Shown: positions 6,880-16,621 of the stretch, piece after piece
Numbering within the stretch: the stretch's first letter is position 1
How the letters are laid out: the number at the start of each line of letters is the position of its first letter
DNA from: Candidatus Poribacteria bacterium
Lineage (GTDB): Bacteria; Poribacteria; WGA-4E; WGA-3G
Direction: 5' to 3'
DNA length: 44,904 nt
Assembly (NCBI GenBank): GCA_022822275.1
Contig: JAJEBZ010000241.1
Location: 1-44,904, forward strand
Position numbers and translations under genes: made by a program
The notes under the pieces: generated by a model
Database searches by the model: none
The model's input: only the letters and a program-made list of their open reading frames with translations
Told to the model about the DNA's origin: nothing

Positions 6880-9069
6880 TCATATCAACTTATTTTCAAC
6901 TTCAGGATCCATTTTCTTTGCTTTTGTGAAGTCGATTTTTGCCTCTTCATGTTCTTCAATAGCTTGTTTAACAAGACCACGATTGTAATATGCCAAAGCA
7001 TGTTTACGTTTTAACCGAATTGTTTCATTGAAATCTACAATTGCTTCTTCATATTGACGAAGTGCTGCCATAGCAAGACCTTTGTAGTAATAGGCATCAG
7101 AATTCGGTTTGCCTTTTTTCAGTTGAATATATTCATTCATATCAACGATTACTGCTTGAAAACGATTATTTGCCTGTCCAATATTTCCATATTCAGACTC
7201 ATTTTTTCCCAATAGATAGTTAGCTTTTCCTCTATTCATATAGCCTAAAGAATATTTTCTGTTTAGCTTGATTGCTTCAGTATAATCATCAATTGCATAT
7301 TTTAAGAATTCCCGTTCCTTTTTTCTATTCCCGTTGTTGGCTATAATTCTACTTAATTGGTACTTTGCATATCCACGATTGTTGAAGGTAGTTGCATTTG
7401 CATAGTTAGAGTTAAGTCTCATGGTTTCTGTATAATCATCAATTGTTTCTTGATAAAGCGTTGATGCACCTACAGTATCTCCATGATCAGCTTTGGTTTT
7501 ACCAAGGTTGCGTTTTACAAGTCCGCGCTGAAATAAAGCACGATAATTTTCTGGATCCAGCAGTATTGCCAGATTTAAGTCTCTGAGTGCTTCACGGAAA
7601 TCGTTTAGTTGGCGTTTCGTAAGACCACGATTGTAGTAATAAGAGGATTCATCTGGACTGATTTTGATTGCATCATTATAATCATCGATTGCCTGTCTAT
7701 AATATTTACGAGATTCAATACTGTTTCCCTTGTTTGCATAGGACCTTCCTAAGTTATATTTTACGGCACCACGATTAAAGTAGACAACATGTTCTCTTGG
7801 GTTAGACTCTAAAATTGTGTCGTAATCTTCAATTGCACCTATATAATCTCCATGGCGGTTTTTGGCAATTGCTCTACTCCCGTGAACTAAGTGATTTTTG
7901 CTAAACTCAGGATAGGAATTTATAATGACATCAAAATCTTCTATTGCTCCAGCGTAATCCTTTAGTTCCCACTTAGCGGTTGCGCGTAATAGATATATTT
8001 CTGCTAATTCTGGTTTGAGTTTTTGTGCTGTATCGTAGTCTTCAATTGCCTCTTTGTATTGTCCAAGCTCGGATTTTGCACTTGCCCTACTTAGGTAAAT
8101 TTGAACAATATTGGGATTGAGTTTTTGTGCTATATCACAATCCTGAATTGCTTTCTTATGTTTTTCTATTAGTGAGTTTGCTATAGATCGGTTGATATAA
8201 GCTTCAGTAAAGTCAGGTTTGCGTTTAATTGCAGCATTACAATCAGCAATTGCGAGTTTAGCTTCGCCATGAATAAGTCGGATTCCTGCTCTATTATTGT
8301 ATATCTCAATCAAATCTGGATTGCGTTCAAGTGCAGTATCAAAACACTTGATTGCCTTCATGTAGTCACCTTCCATCATTTTCATCTGACCGCGTACACC
8401 TTCAGCAAAACCGCAAATTTCTGGTCGTTTTTGCCATTCAGTGATAGGTTCAACATCAGCGACACGATTGAGAAAATCCTGTAAGACACTTGTCGGAATA
8501 GCATAACTAATAGCTGCTATTACTCCGTCACTAAATTCTGATATACCGATAGTAGCACTAACAGCGACTCCAATTACATGACCTTGCTCGTTTACAATTG
8601 GTCCACCGCTTTGTCCGGGTTTAAATGCAGGTTTAATTTGGAAACGTTTGTCACTTTCCCTTGTACCCTGAATAGTTGCTTGTGTAATTTTACCTGTTTT
8701 CCCTTTAGGGTATCCAACTGCCGAGACACGATCTTCAACTTTAACTTTATCACTACCATCAAGTTGGAGAGGTACCCCTTCTCCCGACACTGCCAATATT
8801 ACAAGGTCATTTGCTACATCATACGCCACGACACCTTCCACGGGGAATTTCTTTTTTGCGCGAACAAGCTCAGCTGACAGAGACGGTGCCCCTGCGATAC
8901 AGTGAAGATTTGTTACTACCAGATTTGGACTGACAAAAAATCCACTTCCTCGTGCGGATATATGTTCATCTGCCTTCTTATCCGTTTCTTCCCATACTAA
9001 ACGGACAACAGACTCTTTAAGAACTTTTTCACCGATTTGCTGTAGTTTCTTATTCCTTGTTTTATTCAT
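6880..9069 (-). CDS. Trypsin-like serine protease with a long TPR array
   Basis: 729-aa two-part protein. Residues 1-200 form an S1C/HtrA-type trypsin fold with a complete triad: His56 (TNLHC), Asp88 (DVANDL) and Ser154 (GQSGGP). From about residue 220 to the end come roughly a dozen TPR motifs, such as MKAIKCFDTALERNPD, KEAIEDYDTAQKLKPE, REALRDLNLAILLDPE and EEAIVDFNETIRLKRK. No signal peptide or transmembrane segment is visible, so a cytoplasmic location is likely. Unlike DegP, it has no PDZ domain; the TPRs may replace it in substrate or partner selection. AAGGGA precedes the ATG by about 8 nt. A TTGACA box lies at 9123-9118 but its -10 is poor. It ends 163 bp upstream of argS, which has its own promoter. 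Confidence 0.88.
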   Translation of the reverse strand: MNKTRNKKLQQIGEKVLKESVVRLVWEETDKKADEHISARGSGFFVSPNLVVTNLHCIAGAPSLSAELVRAKKKFPVEGVVAYDVANDLVILAVSGEGVPLQLDGSDKVKVEDRVSAVGYPKGKTGKITQATIQGTRESDKRFQIKPAFKPGQSGGPIVNEQGHVIGVAVSATIGISEFSDGVIAAISYAIPTSVLQDFLNRVADVEPITEWQKRPEICGFAEGVRGQMKMMEGDYMKAIKCFDTALERNPDLIEIYNNRAGIRLIHGEAKLAIADCNAAIKRKPDFTEAYINRSIANSLIEKHKKAIQDCDIAQKLNPNIVQIYLSRASAKSELGQYKEAIEDYDTAQKLKPELAEIYLLRATAKWELKDYAGAIEDFDVIINSYPEFSKNHLVHGSRAIAKNRHGDYIGAIEDYDTILESNPREHVVYFNRGAVKYNLGRSYANKGNSIESRKYYRQAIDDYNDAIKISPDESSYYYNRGLTKRQLNDFREALRDLNLAILLDPENYRALFQRGLVKRNLGKTKADHGDTVGASTLYQETIDDYTETMRLNSNYANATTFNNRGYAKYQLSRIIANNGNRKKEREFLKYAIDDYTEAIKLNRKYSLGYMNRGKANYLLGKNESEYGNIGQANNRFQAVIVDMNEYIQLKKGKPNSDAYYYKGLAMAALRQYEEAIVDFNETIRLKRKHALAYYNRGLVKQAIEEHEEAKIDFTKAKKMDPEVENKLI

Positions 9070-9292
9070 AGCATTATTCCCTTCTGCAGTCTCTAATAAT
9101 TGAATCTAAATATCATTTGTCAACACGAATATCTATTGGAAGGAATCAATTTTCAGATAATGGATTATTTGAATTGGAAGGAGATTAATCAAATTCTTAT
9201 GTTATGATTCGGATTCAAATCAGTACGATGTTATATTTACAACCTATAGGATAGCATAAAATATAATGAAATGCAAGGTAAAATGTAAAGAT

Positions 9293-9391
9293 GAGTGTGT
9301 AAAGTTTTGATGGGACGCTTGGAGAACCAAACTCACAAATCCGCGTAATCCGTGATTCAGACAAGGTACATATCAAAAACTTTACACACTC
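9293..9391. mobile_element. MITE-like element (99 bp), AAAACTTTACAC family
   Basis: Terminal inverted repeats GAGTGTGTAAAGTTTTGAT (9293-9311) and ATCAAAAACTTTACACACTC (9372-9391) differ by a single inserted base. The interior has no coding capacity of its own. The same ends bound the element at 34273-34389 and occur singly at 289-305 and 20651-20665. The right end overlaps the 3' end of the small membrane-protein gene on the minus strand. Confidence 0.7.
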
Positions 9392-9704
9392 TTTTGGAAA
9401 CTATAGAATTGTCTTTTTGTCTTTCAAATTGCATGAGGTCTGTTACACCTGATATGTCATTTACTGTATTTTCTGTCTCAGACCGATTTTTTTCAAGTGA
9501 TTTTTGTTCAAAAGTGTTTATCGTTTCGTTTGTAGACATTTCTGAGGTATTTTCTAAGTGTTCTGATTCAACGTTTGTATCAGTATATTGGTCTTCAATG
9601 GAAGCCATAACGTTGTGAAACCACAAATAACATCCCAATGTGAAAATGATGAGGAAACAGGTACCGCCTATTATCCAGTTTTCTACGGAAACTTCTTTTA
9701 TCAT
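9357..9704 (-). CDS. Small single-pass membrane protein, unknown function
   Basis: 115-aa protein of no family I recognise. After a short N-terminus (MIKEVSVENW) there is one hydrophobic segment (IIGGTCFLIIFTLGCYLWF), then an acidic, Ser/Thr/Glu-rich tail that is probably disordered. ATG 9704 is chosen because AAGGGAG lies just upstream; a further in-frame ATG at 9740 has no site. The last dozen residues and the stop codon lie inside the MITE-like repeat (9372-9391 and inward), so the present C-terminus is repeat-derived. The gene stands alone, divergent from the M48 protease 460 bp away. Confidence 0.55.
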   Translation of the reverse strand: MIKEVSVENWIIGGTCFLIIFTLGCYLWFHNVMASIEDQYTDTNVESEHLENTSEMSTNETINTFEQKSLEKNRSETENTVNDISGVTDLMQFERQKDNSIVSKRVCKVFDMYLV

Positions 9705-9869
9705 TTTTTCTCCCTTATTGTTCCATTGTCCATGTAGCATCTACGTGGTATTTCATATAATCTCGGTTTTTCTCGGTTACAGAATTAGACAATCTATCAA
9801 TCTTATTGTTCTATATTATTCAAACAACCGTCACGTGAAAAAATGAAAAGTCGGTTGATTCAATAGAAC

Positions 9870-9905
9870 AAATTATGTCTCTCTGTTATTAAAGAGACAT
9901 AATTT
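9870..9905. repeat. Perfect 13-bp inverted repeat
   Basis: AAATTATGTCTCT (9870-9882) and its exact complement AGAGACATAATTT (9893-9905) flank a 10-nt loop. No T tract follows on either strand. It lies in the 462-bp divergent gap between the small membrane protein and the M48 protease, which otherwise holds only a dispersed repeat at 9989-10016 and no gene I can support. Confidence 0.5.
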
Positions 9906-9988
9906 GGGAAAAAGGTTGCACTTTTTTCATAAAATAGTGCTTTTATTTGAAAAAGTAGGACCATTTCTAATTGATAATGCCTCTTTTT

Positions 9989-10016
9989 TGTAGCACAAAC
10001 TTTCGGTTTGGGTTTC
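9989..10016 (+). repeat. TGTAGCACAAAC dispersed repeat, copy 1
   Basis: This 28-bp unit begins TGTAGCACAAACTTT and matches 22066-22093 at 26 of 28 positions. A third, fully palindromic relative is at 24132-24193. The sequence lies between genes and does not code. Confidence 0.6.
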
Positions 10017-10166
10017 AGTTCTCCGTTTCATTTCTAACAGCCGGTAATGAGAGAAAAATTTATAGAAGTGGTATTACTTACTGATGGCTGTCCAGATTTT
10101 CCTATTTACACACCCCATGCTTACTGAAAACTTGAAATTTTAGCCAAAATACTGTAAACTAAATAT

Positions 10167-11537
10167 ATGGGACAATTGAGTATCATCCTAATTGCAGGTT
10201 TCTTATGTCTTTTTGCTTATGAAATACCTGAAACTGAAGACATTGAAGAAATAAATACTATAAAGACACTTCTCTGGACTTTTCTGCTGACACTGGGTCC
10301 AGTGTTGATAGCATATATTGTTACCAGTGTTGTTCCAAGAGTACTAAAAGCAAGGAAAATAATAACAGACAACATTTTTTCCGATCTGGGAATATACCGT
10401 TTTGTTGTTGAGTTGTTGTGTTTAGGTGCATTCTTCATTAATCTTTTCATATTTGACCTACCACTGTATGTGCATCTACACTTATTATTCTTTCCATTTT
10501 TTGAGCTTCGTCAAAGCTTAGCAACACTTCCACTTATAATCAGCTTAATCGGTGTTCGTTTGGTATTTCATCAATTGAATCGTAACAGCGGCATTCGCTA
10601 TAGCGAGTTAATTTCATTTCATTTGAAATTCCTGCTCATTCCCCTTATACCACTGCTTATCTATCTAACGACACTGGATTTATTGGTAAGACTTCCTGAT
10701 AATGTGTTGAAGTTTCTTGGGGAACATTCCTATCTATTGATTGGATTACTGGTTCCGGTTTTAGCGGGAGCTTATATTTTTGCACCATTGCTAATGCAGT
10801 TTATGTGGAAGACAACACCGCTTACGGATGTTGTTTTGCGGGAAAAGTTGGAAAAATTGACTGAAAAGAGTAAAACGAAATACAAAGATATTGCTGTTTG
10901 GCAAACAGGTTCTTTATTGATTGCAAATGCTGCTGTGGCGGGGACACTTCACTGGAATAGACGTATTTTTCTGACAGACGCTCTACTACAATATTTTTCG
11001 GACGACCAAATAGAGACAATTGTTGCACATGAACTTGGACACATCCGCTATAAACATATTCCTACTTATGTGCTATTTTCACTATTGTACTTACTCAGCT
11101 ATCCTCTTTTTTATAGTTATATAGAGCAACCGTTTTTTGGACTATTGCCAAAGAGTCTGATTGAGAATTATCCGGTAGTAACTTCAATCGGTTCACTGAT
11201 ATTTTTTATTCTGTATTTTATCTTCGGATTTCGGTACATTTCACGACGATTTGAACACCAAGCTGATCTATATGCAGTGTCTTTGACGAACAAACCTGAA
11301 GTGTTTATTTCAGCATTAGAACGCTTAGCTATATTCAATAGTATTCCTATTACAGTACGTCGGATTATTGAAATCTTCAATACACATCCTTCTATCCATA
11401 GACGCGTTGATATTGTAAATTGTTTCATAAAGGATGATGATTTAGTTAGGCGATACCAAGACTACCTGCTTGAAGCGAAAATTTTAGTATTGTTGTTACC
11501 TATATTCTTAGTAATAGTCCTTATTCTATTCCTATAA
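10167..11537 (+). CDS. M48-family membrane zinc metalloprotease (HtpX/Ste24-like)
   Basis: 456-aa polytopic membrane protein. Several hydrophobic segments fill residues 1-215, and two more lie near 300-350. The zinc motif HExxH is present as HELGH at residues 288-292, with the third ligand in RRFEHQADLYAVS further on, which is the usual M48 arrangement with the active site facing the cytoplasm. The C-terminus ends in another membrane segment. It is longer than HtpX (about 290 aa) and closer in size to Ste24/CAAX proteases, but farnesylation is not expected in bacteria, so membrane-protein quality control is the likelier role. No ribosome-binding site is obvious before ATG 10167. It converges on zapA, 13 bp away. 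Confidence 0.85.
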   Translation: MGQLSIILIAGFLCLFAYEIPETEDIEEINTIKTLLWTFLLTLGPVLIAYIVTSVVPRVLKARKIITDNIFSDLGIYRFVVELLCLGAFFINLFIFDLPLYVHLHLLFFPFFELRQSLATLPLIISLIGVRLVFHQLNRNSGIRYSELISFHLKFLLIPLIPLLIYLTTLDLLVRLPDNVLKFLGEHSYLLIGLLVPVLAGAYIFAPLLMQFMWKTTPLTDVVLREKLEKLTEKSKTKYKDIAVWQTGSLLIANAAVAGTLHWNRRIFLTDALLQYFSDDQIETIVAHELGHIRYKHIPTYVLFSLLYLLSYPLFYSYIEQPFFGLLPKSLIENYPVVTSIGSLIFFILYFIFGFRYISRRFEHQADLYAVSLTNKPEVFISALERLAIFNSIPITVRRIIEIFNTHPSIHRRVDIVNCFIKDDDLVRRYQDYLLEAKILVLLLPIFLVIVLILFL

Positions 11538-11550
11538 ATACAAATTGCAT

Positions 11551-11862
11551 CTATTTGGGTTCAAGGACAAATTTCAATTTGTCTATTGCACGATTGATTG
11601 GCAATTCGTAATACTTTTGTAGTTCCCGCAACTCATTAGCTATGTCAAAAGCTGCGAGAATTGGAATTCTTGATTCATCATAGCCCTTTTGTCTAAAACT
11701 TTCTATCCGGTTTTTTACATACGCAACCAAGACATCAATATCCTCTGCGCTCAATTCCTCAGTGGGTCTAATAGAATAAGGGATACCTAAAACTACAAAT
11801 CGGATAGCACTCTTATCTGAATCTGATTGATTATCTTCCTCTGTCCGCTGTTCTTCTTGCAT
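11551..11862 (-). CDS. zapA: Cell division protein ZapA
   Basis: 103-aa ZapA-family protein, an FtsZ-associated factor that promotes Z-ring bundling. The conserved N-terminal beta region is IRFVVLGIPYSIRPTEELS, followed by the helix VLVAYVKNRIESF and a C-terminal coiled-coil helix (LAAFDIANELRELQKYY). An acidic N-terminal extension of about 18 residues precedes the domain. AAAGGA lies 6 nt before the ATG. It is the last gene of the minus-strand block, 102 bp after aroE. Confidence 0.8.
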   Translation of the reverse strand: MQEEQRTEEDNQSDSDKSAIRFVVLGIPYSIRPTEELSAEDIDVLVAYVKNRIESFRQKGYDESRIPILAAFDIANELRELQKYYELPINRAIDKLKFVLEPK

Positions 11863-11964
11863 GTTTGTTCCTTTCAGTCATATTTCAATATAACGCCACT
11901 GCGTCTTGAATGCAACTATATTATAAATAGTTTAAAGAAAAAGTCTTATATTTTTTATATTTTT

Positions 11965-12846
11965 TCACATAAGTGCTTGTTGCATCGTTGCTAAGCAAGG
12001 TGTTACTCCTGTCCAACGTTCAAAGGCAATTGCGCCTTGATGTACCAACATACCGAGTCCACCTATTATGTGACATTGCTTTTCAGCAGCTACAGTTAAT
12101 AACGTTGTCATTGGCGGAGTATATACAATATCACAAACAATTATTTCTGGATGTAACCAATCTGAATTAATTAACAAGGGCAAAGAAGGGTCCATACTTG
12201 ATGAAGAAGTGCTTACAAGTAAAGCACAGTTCTTGACAGCATCAGGCAATCGCGTATCATTCAGTCCCATACCTGTGAGCACGGTTTTTTGTCCGACTTT
12301 ATCTTTAGGTGCATATATTTTTTCAGATAGTTCTTCTGCTAAAGTAACGGCTTTTGATGTTGTTCGGTTTGCAATTATAACTGAGCGTATACCAGCCAAT
12401 ACCAATGCGACTACAATTGCTCGTGCTGACCCACCAGCACCAAGTACAACAACATCTTTACTGACAGGTACAGCTGCTCCTGTTTCTTCTAATGCGCGTA
12501 TAAATCCTGGCGCGTCTGTATTTTCTCCATGAATATTTCCATCAGAAAAAGTTAGTGTGTTGACAGCCCCTATGAGTTCTGCCTCCCGCGAGATAGATGA
12601 AAGATACGGTATCACTGCTTGTTTGTGAGGAAGTGTGACATTGATACCAACTACGTTGAGTGCCTTAAATCCATTTATTGCCTCAGCTACTGCATTAGGG
12701 GGTACATTGAACGGGACATATATATAATCCAGTCCTGCTTTTGCAAGCGCAGCATTGTGCATCTGAGGTGAACGACTATGCTCAACTGGTGCACCTATGA
12801 CACCAACAATGCGAGTACGTCCAGTGATAGTATGTGACTTGTCCAT
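11965..12846 (-). CDS. aroE: Shikimate dehydrogenase
   Basis: 293-aa NADP-dependent enzyme reducing 3-dehydroshikimate to shikimate in chorismate synthesis. The shikimate-binding motif SRSPQMHN, the catalytic Lys in NVTLPHKQAV, NTDAPGF and the dinucleotide loop GAGGSARAI are all in place, and GGLGMLVHQGAIAFERWTG is the conserved C-terminal block. Its position after the indolepyruvate oxidoreductase links two aromatic amino-acid functions, though this may be coincidence. No clear ribosome-binding site precedes the ATG. Confidence 0.95.
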   Translation of the reverse strand: MDKSHTITGRTRIVGVIGAPVEHSRSPQMHNAALAKAGLDYIYVPFNVPPNAVAEAINGFKALNVVGINVTLPHKQAVIPYLSSISREAELIGAVNTLTFSDGNIHGENTDAPGFIRALEETGAAVPVSKDVVVLGAGGSARAIVVALVLAGIRSVIIANRTTSKAVTLAEELSEKIYAPKDKVGQKTVLTGMGLNDTRLPDAVKNCALLVSTSSSSMDPSLPLLINSDWLHPEIIVCDIVYTPPMTTLLTVAAEKQCHIIGGLGMLVHQGAIAFERWTGVTPCLATMQQALM

Positions 12847-12929
12847 ATAACAGATTGCAATCTTCTTTTTTTATGGATAAATTAATTTATGATTTCCACA
12901 TTGCCAGAAGTATTATTGAATTGCCCTAT

Positions 12930-15900
12930 TTATCTCAACAATTTTTCAACTGTATTTTTTGCTTCTTCCATCTTCGGGTAGCGAATTTCTCGATATCCAC
13001 GAACAGTTTCAACGCATTCTAATGCCTGCACATGCTTTGAATAACTTTCCTCGTCAGTTGGAGAAAATGTATCAATTACTTCTCGGATATACCATTCACG
13101 GAATTCTCTCTCTTTTGCATGCCACTGAGATAACCATCTTCGGAGAAACTTCATTTTTTTCATGAGGTGAAGCATCCAATTACGAGCATTCATATCAAAT
13201 TCAATATCTAAACCCATTATAGTGAAATGCGGACGATTTAGATGTAGATATTTGATTTTATCACCGTTTTTCTCATCAATATTGTAACGAATTTTATCAC
13301 GTGCAAGTTTTTCTTTGCTTGTCAATAGATGCGATACATATACCTCGTCCTTAATCAACATTACTTTATGTAAGTATTTTATTGCTGCTATAGTGGCTCG
13401 GAAATCACCGAAATCTTTTTCATGTATCTGCTCTATTTTTTCAACATATCTTTGTGCATATTTTATATCTTCAAACTGGATCAAGTCATAGATGTAGGTT
13501 GTTAGTAGTCTGTTTGTGTTTTCGTCAAGACCAAGTTTATTTACTGTATCTTCAACGATATTTTGATATGTAATTGCAATACTTTTTCCACGAGATTTTT
13601 CTGACAGGATCGTTCTTTTTTCTTCTAAAGTTTCCTCATAAGTCTTCTTAGGTCTGTCGGTTACATATTGTAATGTTGCTTTTTCAGTATTTTCGTTTAT
13701 TGCGAGGTGTCTACCAATCTCAAAAGCATTGAAATTCTGCTGTAGATCTGAACGTTTGACCATCTGTTTCATTGCGAGCTGCAATGGTTTCAATTCAAGG
13801 GGTATCAGACCTCGCTGAAATGCCACACCTAATATCATAATATTTGCATATAGTTTAGTTCCGAACAGATGTTCTGAGATATCAAATAGATTTATACCCA
13901 CATATTCATTTGTATTCTGTTGGATGGTGCTTTCTAACGCGTTGGTTTCAAAACTATCTTGCCCGATGAGCGTAGACATAGTCTCATTTTTAGCGGTATT
14001 TACAACTGCATCTGTTCGTTTCTTTGATGCAACACGGAAAACAGAATCAGCTGAGATTCCTCTAACAGTCTCTAATATGTCAAGTCCTAACACCAAATCT
14101 GCTTTCCCATAAGGAATAATTGGAGATATTTTTACACCTTTATGCGTGTATGTAACGTGTGTATAGACCCCGCCGTTGCGAATTGCCAATCCTTTCCTAT
14201 CACAGAAGTGTATCTCGTAACCTTGTATGAAACCTGCAACCACAAGGATTTTTGATATTGTGCCGATTCCCATCCCTCCGACACCAGCAGCATAAACACT
14301 CCAAACTGTACCAATGTTTCTTGGGGGCGGTGGGGGCAATGGCTGAACGCCATCTAAACCAATCTGTGCTAACAATTCTGTTAATCCTGTTTCTTCCCAA
14401 CCATCCATTGATGGTTTATTTTCTGTATCGGTTTTTTTTCTAAGTTGAATCGGTTGTGAACGCGGGGGACGTTTACGTGTTACGACAACTTCTTCAAAGG
14501 AGGGGCATGCGTATTTTATCCGTGCACAAGCACCATCTGTAACGCAATTTGATTTGTCAATAGCAATTTTGTCGCCATAATCTGTATCTATGATTTTTAA
14601 AGCGGGACATCCAGTAGATTTGGTGCATTCTAAACAAAATTCACAAACTTCATGTGTTATATTTATATGTTTTTCGACCTTTATGTAGCCATCTTTCTCT
14701 TTTATTGCTTGCTGTTCTCGTCTCAGCCGTCTATGGAAAGTAATTGCACATTCTTTATCCGCAATAATGATTTTTACACCAGATTTCAAAATGGTGGTTT
14801 CAAGAAGTTTTTTATATTTTAGGCGGTCTTCTGGATTTGTCCGGACAATATATATGTCAGATTTACCAGCTAAACCTTGTGTAACTTTTTCAATGTCCTG
14901 TGCAAAGGTAGGATTTCCGAGTATGTCCAATCCCCCTGATGGGGTCGGTTGGTGCCCTGTCATTGCGGTCGTTTGGTTATCTAAAATGATGTAGGTTATA
15001 TCTTGGTTGTTTTTTATTGAATCAGATATTGCGGACATACCGCCATGAAAGAATGTTGAATCCCCCATAAACACAATCTGTTTATTGACGATGAAGGGGT
15101 CAATTCCAGCACCAGCACCACCCCCTAAAGTCATCGCGGATAGATTATGCATCAACCGTGGAAAAGGTTCATACTTTAACATTGAATAGCAACCGATATC
15201 TCCATGAAAAACGAGATCAACTGGAGATGACTTGTGATGTTTATTCATATAATCTGTATCCATGAAGTGTTCCGTTATTTCAAGGAGAACACTTGAAGAA
15301 TCTCTATGGGGACAACCGGGACAAAAAGTTGGTGTGCGAGCTGGAATATCAGCCTTTATCTCGACTACTTCTTGTTGTAACAGTGCTTCTTGTGCCAATC
15401 GTTCTGAATCAATAGGAACATTTGATGCATATTGACCCTTCTTAGGATTATCTGTAAAGATAGGTAGGAGTTTTTGAATTAGAATAGATGTATCTAATCC
15501 TGCTTCGGTAGGAATTCCGCTTAAGCCGTCGGGAAAATGTTTGCCCCATACTTTGATATATTTTTTTAGATTCCCTTCTTGATACATTTGTGTCAAAAAT
15601 GCTTTGATTTCATTTTCGAGTATAGGTCGTTTCTCTTCAACAACGAATATTTCATCTAATTCTTGAGCAAACTCAAATATAATTTCTGTATCAAGTGGAT
15701 GAGTCATCCCCAGTTTTAAAATAGGAATAGCACCGCTGATGTCCAGTTCAGTTAATGCATGTTCTAAATAGCAATAACTGAATCCTGATGTAACAAATCC
15801 TATTTTTCGTTGTCCATTGTTTGACGTTGAATTTCTTTGTTTCCCTGTAGGATAAAGTATTTCATTGATACCTAATCGTTTTGCAGTTTCGAGTGCTTTT

Positions 15901-16595
15901 GGAAGCCTATTACGGAGTGTTTCAACCTCAATTCGAGCAGTATCAGGTGGTAAAACCACACGATCGTCAGTTGATATTAAACCTGTGTCTATTTCAGTCT
16001 GAGAAATATGACTAATGGAATGGTATCGGTTTGGATTTAGTTCAACATTCCCCCCGCCATCTGCTTGGTTCTGTGTGATTAAAAAGCATGTATACAGATT
16101 TGCTTCCGCAGAAACTTCAAATGCTACATCTATCCAGTTTTTTAACTCTTGCCATGTTGCTGGTTCTACGAGTGGCATATAGAGGTGTCGCGCCAAAATC
16201 CGGGAATCCGCAGGCACTTGTGTACTATAAGACCATGTATCGTCACCGACAACGACGACTGCGCCGCCAGTCGTACCCGCCATATTGCCAATTGCCAGTG
16301 CATCAGAACCGACATGCATGCCCACACTCTTCATAAATGCGATTGCACGTATATCCGCCATTTGTGAGCCGTTCAAACGTGCAATACTCAAAGCTTCATT
16401 ATTTGCTATCTGCGCTACGATACCGTTCGATTTGAGGAGGTCAGCATTGCGTTGTAAGACATCAAACACCTCAGCAAGAGGTGAGCCGGGATAACCTGTC
16501 AACAGACTAACACCGCTTTCTAATGCCCCTTTAACAAGTAACTCACAACCGGTATAAACATTTGTACCGTTTGATTGTGTAAACCTTTCATCCAT
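12930..16595 (-). CDS. Indolepyruvate:ferredoxin oxidoreductase, single-chain
   Basis: 1221-aa fused 2-oxoacid:ferredoxin oxidoreductase that decarboxylates aryl pyruvates such as indolepyruvate to acyl-CoA, passing electrons to ferredoxin. Order: an alpha-type pyrimidine domain (GCELLVKGALESGVSLLTGYPGSP); a linker to a thiamine-diphosphate domain starting TPTFCPGCPHRDSS and including FMGDSTFFHGG and LDNQTTAMTGHQPTP; a cysteine-rich ferredoxin-like stretch (VCEFCLECTKSTGCPAL ... NCVTDGACARIKYACP); a gamma-type domain (GVGGMGIGTISKIL); and a helical C-terminus ending with YREIRYPKMEEAKNTVEKLL. Archaeal enzymes split this over iorA and iorB, while many bacteria have the long fused form, so the length is normal. 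It starts 26 bp after recN ends and is probably cotranscribed with it. Confidence 0.9.
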   Translation of the reverse strand: MDERFTQSNGTNVYTGCELLVKGALESGVSLLTGYPGSPLAEVFDVLQRNADLLKSNGIVAQIANNEALSIARLNGSQMADIRAIAFMKSVGMHVGSDALAIGNMAGTTGGAVVVVGDDTWSYSTQVPADSRILARHLYMPLVEPATWQELKNWIDVAFEVSAEANLYTCFLITQNQADGGGNVELNPNRYHSISHISQTEIDTGLISTDDRVVLPPDTARIEVETLRNRLPKALETAKRLGINEILYPTGKQRNSTSNNGQRKIGFVTSGFSYCYLEHALTELDISGAIPILKLGMTHPLDTEIIFEFAQELDEIFVVEEKRPILENEIKAFLTQMYQEGNLKKYIKVWGKHFPDGLSGIPTEAGLDTSILIQKLLPIFTDNPKKGQYASNVPIDSERLAQEALLQQEVVEIKADIPARTPTFCPGCPHRDSSSVLLEITEHFMDTDYMNKHHKSSPVDLVFHGDIGCYSMLKYEPFPRLMHNLSAMTLGGGAGAGIDPFIVNKQIVFMGDSTFFHGGMSAISDSIKNNQDITYIILDNQTTAMTGHQPTPSGGLDILGNPTFAQDIEKVTQGLAGKSDIYIVRTNPEDRLKYKKLLETTILKSGVKIIIADKECAITFHRRLRREQQAIKEKDGYIKVEKHINITHEVCEFCLECTKSTGCPALKIIDTDYGDKIAIDKSNCVTDGACARIKYACPSFEEVVVTRKRPPRSQPIQLRKKTDTENKPSMDGWEETGLTELLAQIGLDGVQPLPPPPPRNIGTVWSVYAAGVGGMGIGTISKILVVAGFIQGYEIHFCDRKGLAIRNGGVYTHVTYTHKGVKISPIIPYGKADLVLGLDILETVRGISADSVFRVASKKRTDAVVNTAKNETMSTLIGQDSFETNALESTIQQNTNEYVGINLFDISEHLFGTKLYANIMILGVAFQRGLIPLELKPLQLAMKQMVKRSDLQQNFNAFEIGRHLAINENTEKATLQYVTDRPKKTYEETLEEKRTILSEKSRGKSIAITYQNIVEDTVNKLGLDENTNRLLTTYIYDLIQFEDIKYAQRYVEKIEQIHEKDFGDFRATIAAIKYLHKVMLIKDEVYVSHLLTSKEKLARDKIRYNIDEKNGDKIKYLHLNRPHFTIMGLDIEFDMNARNWMLHLMKKMKFLRRWLSQWHAKEREFREWYIREVIDTFSPTDEESYSKHVQALECVETVRGYREIRYPKMEEAKNTVEKLLR

Positions 16596-16621
16596 AATAT
16601 AGATGATCCTTTGAATGTTTA

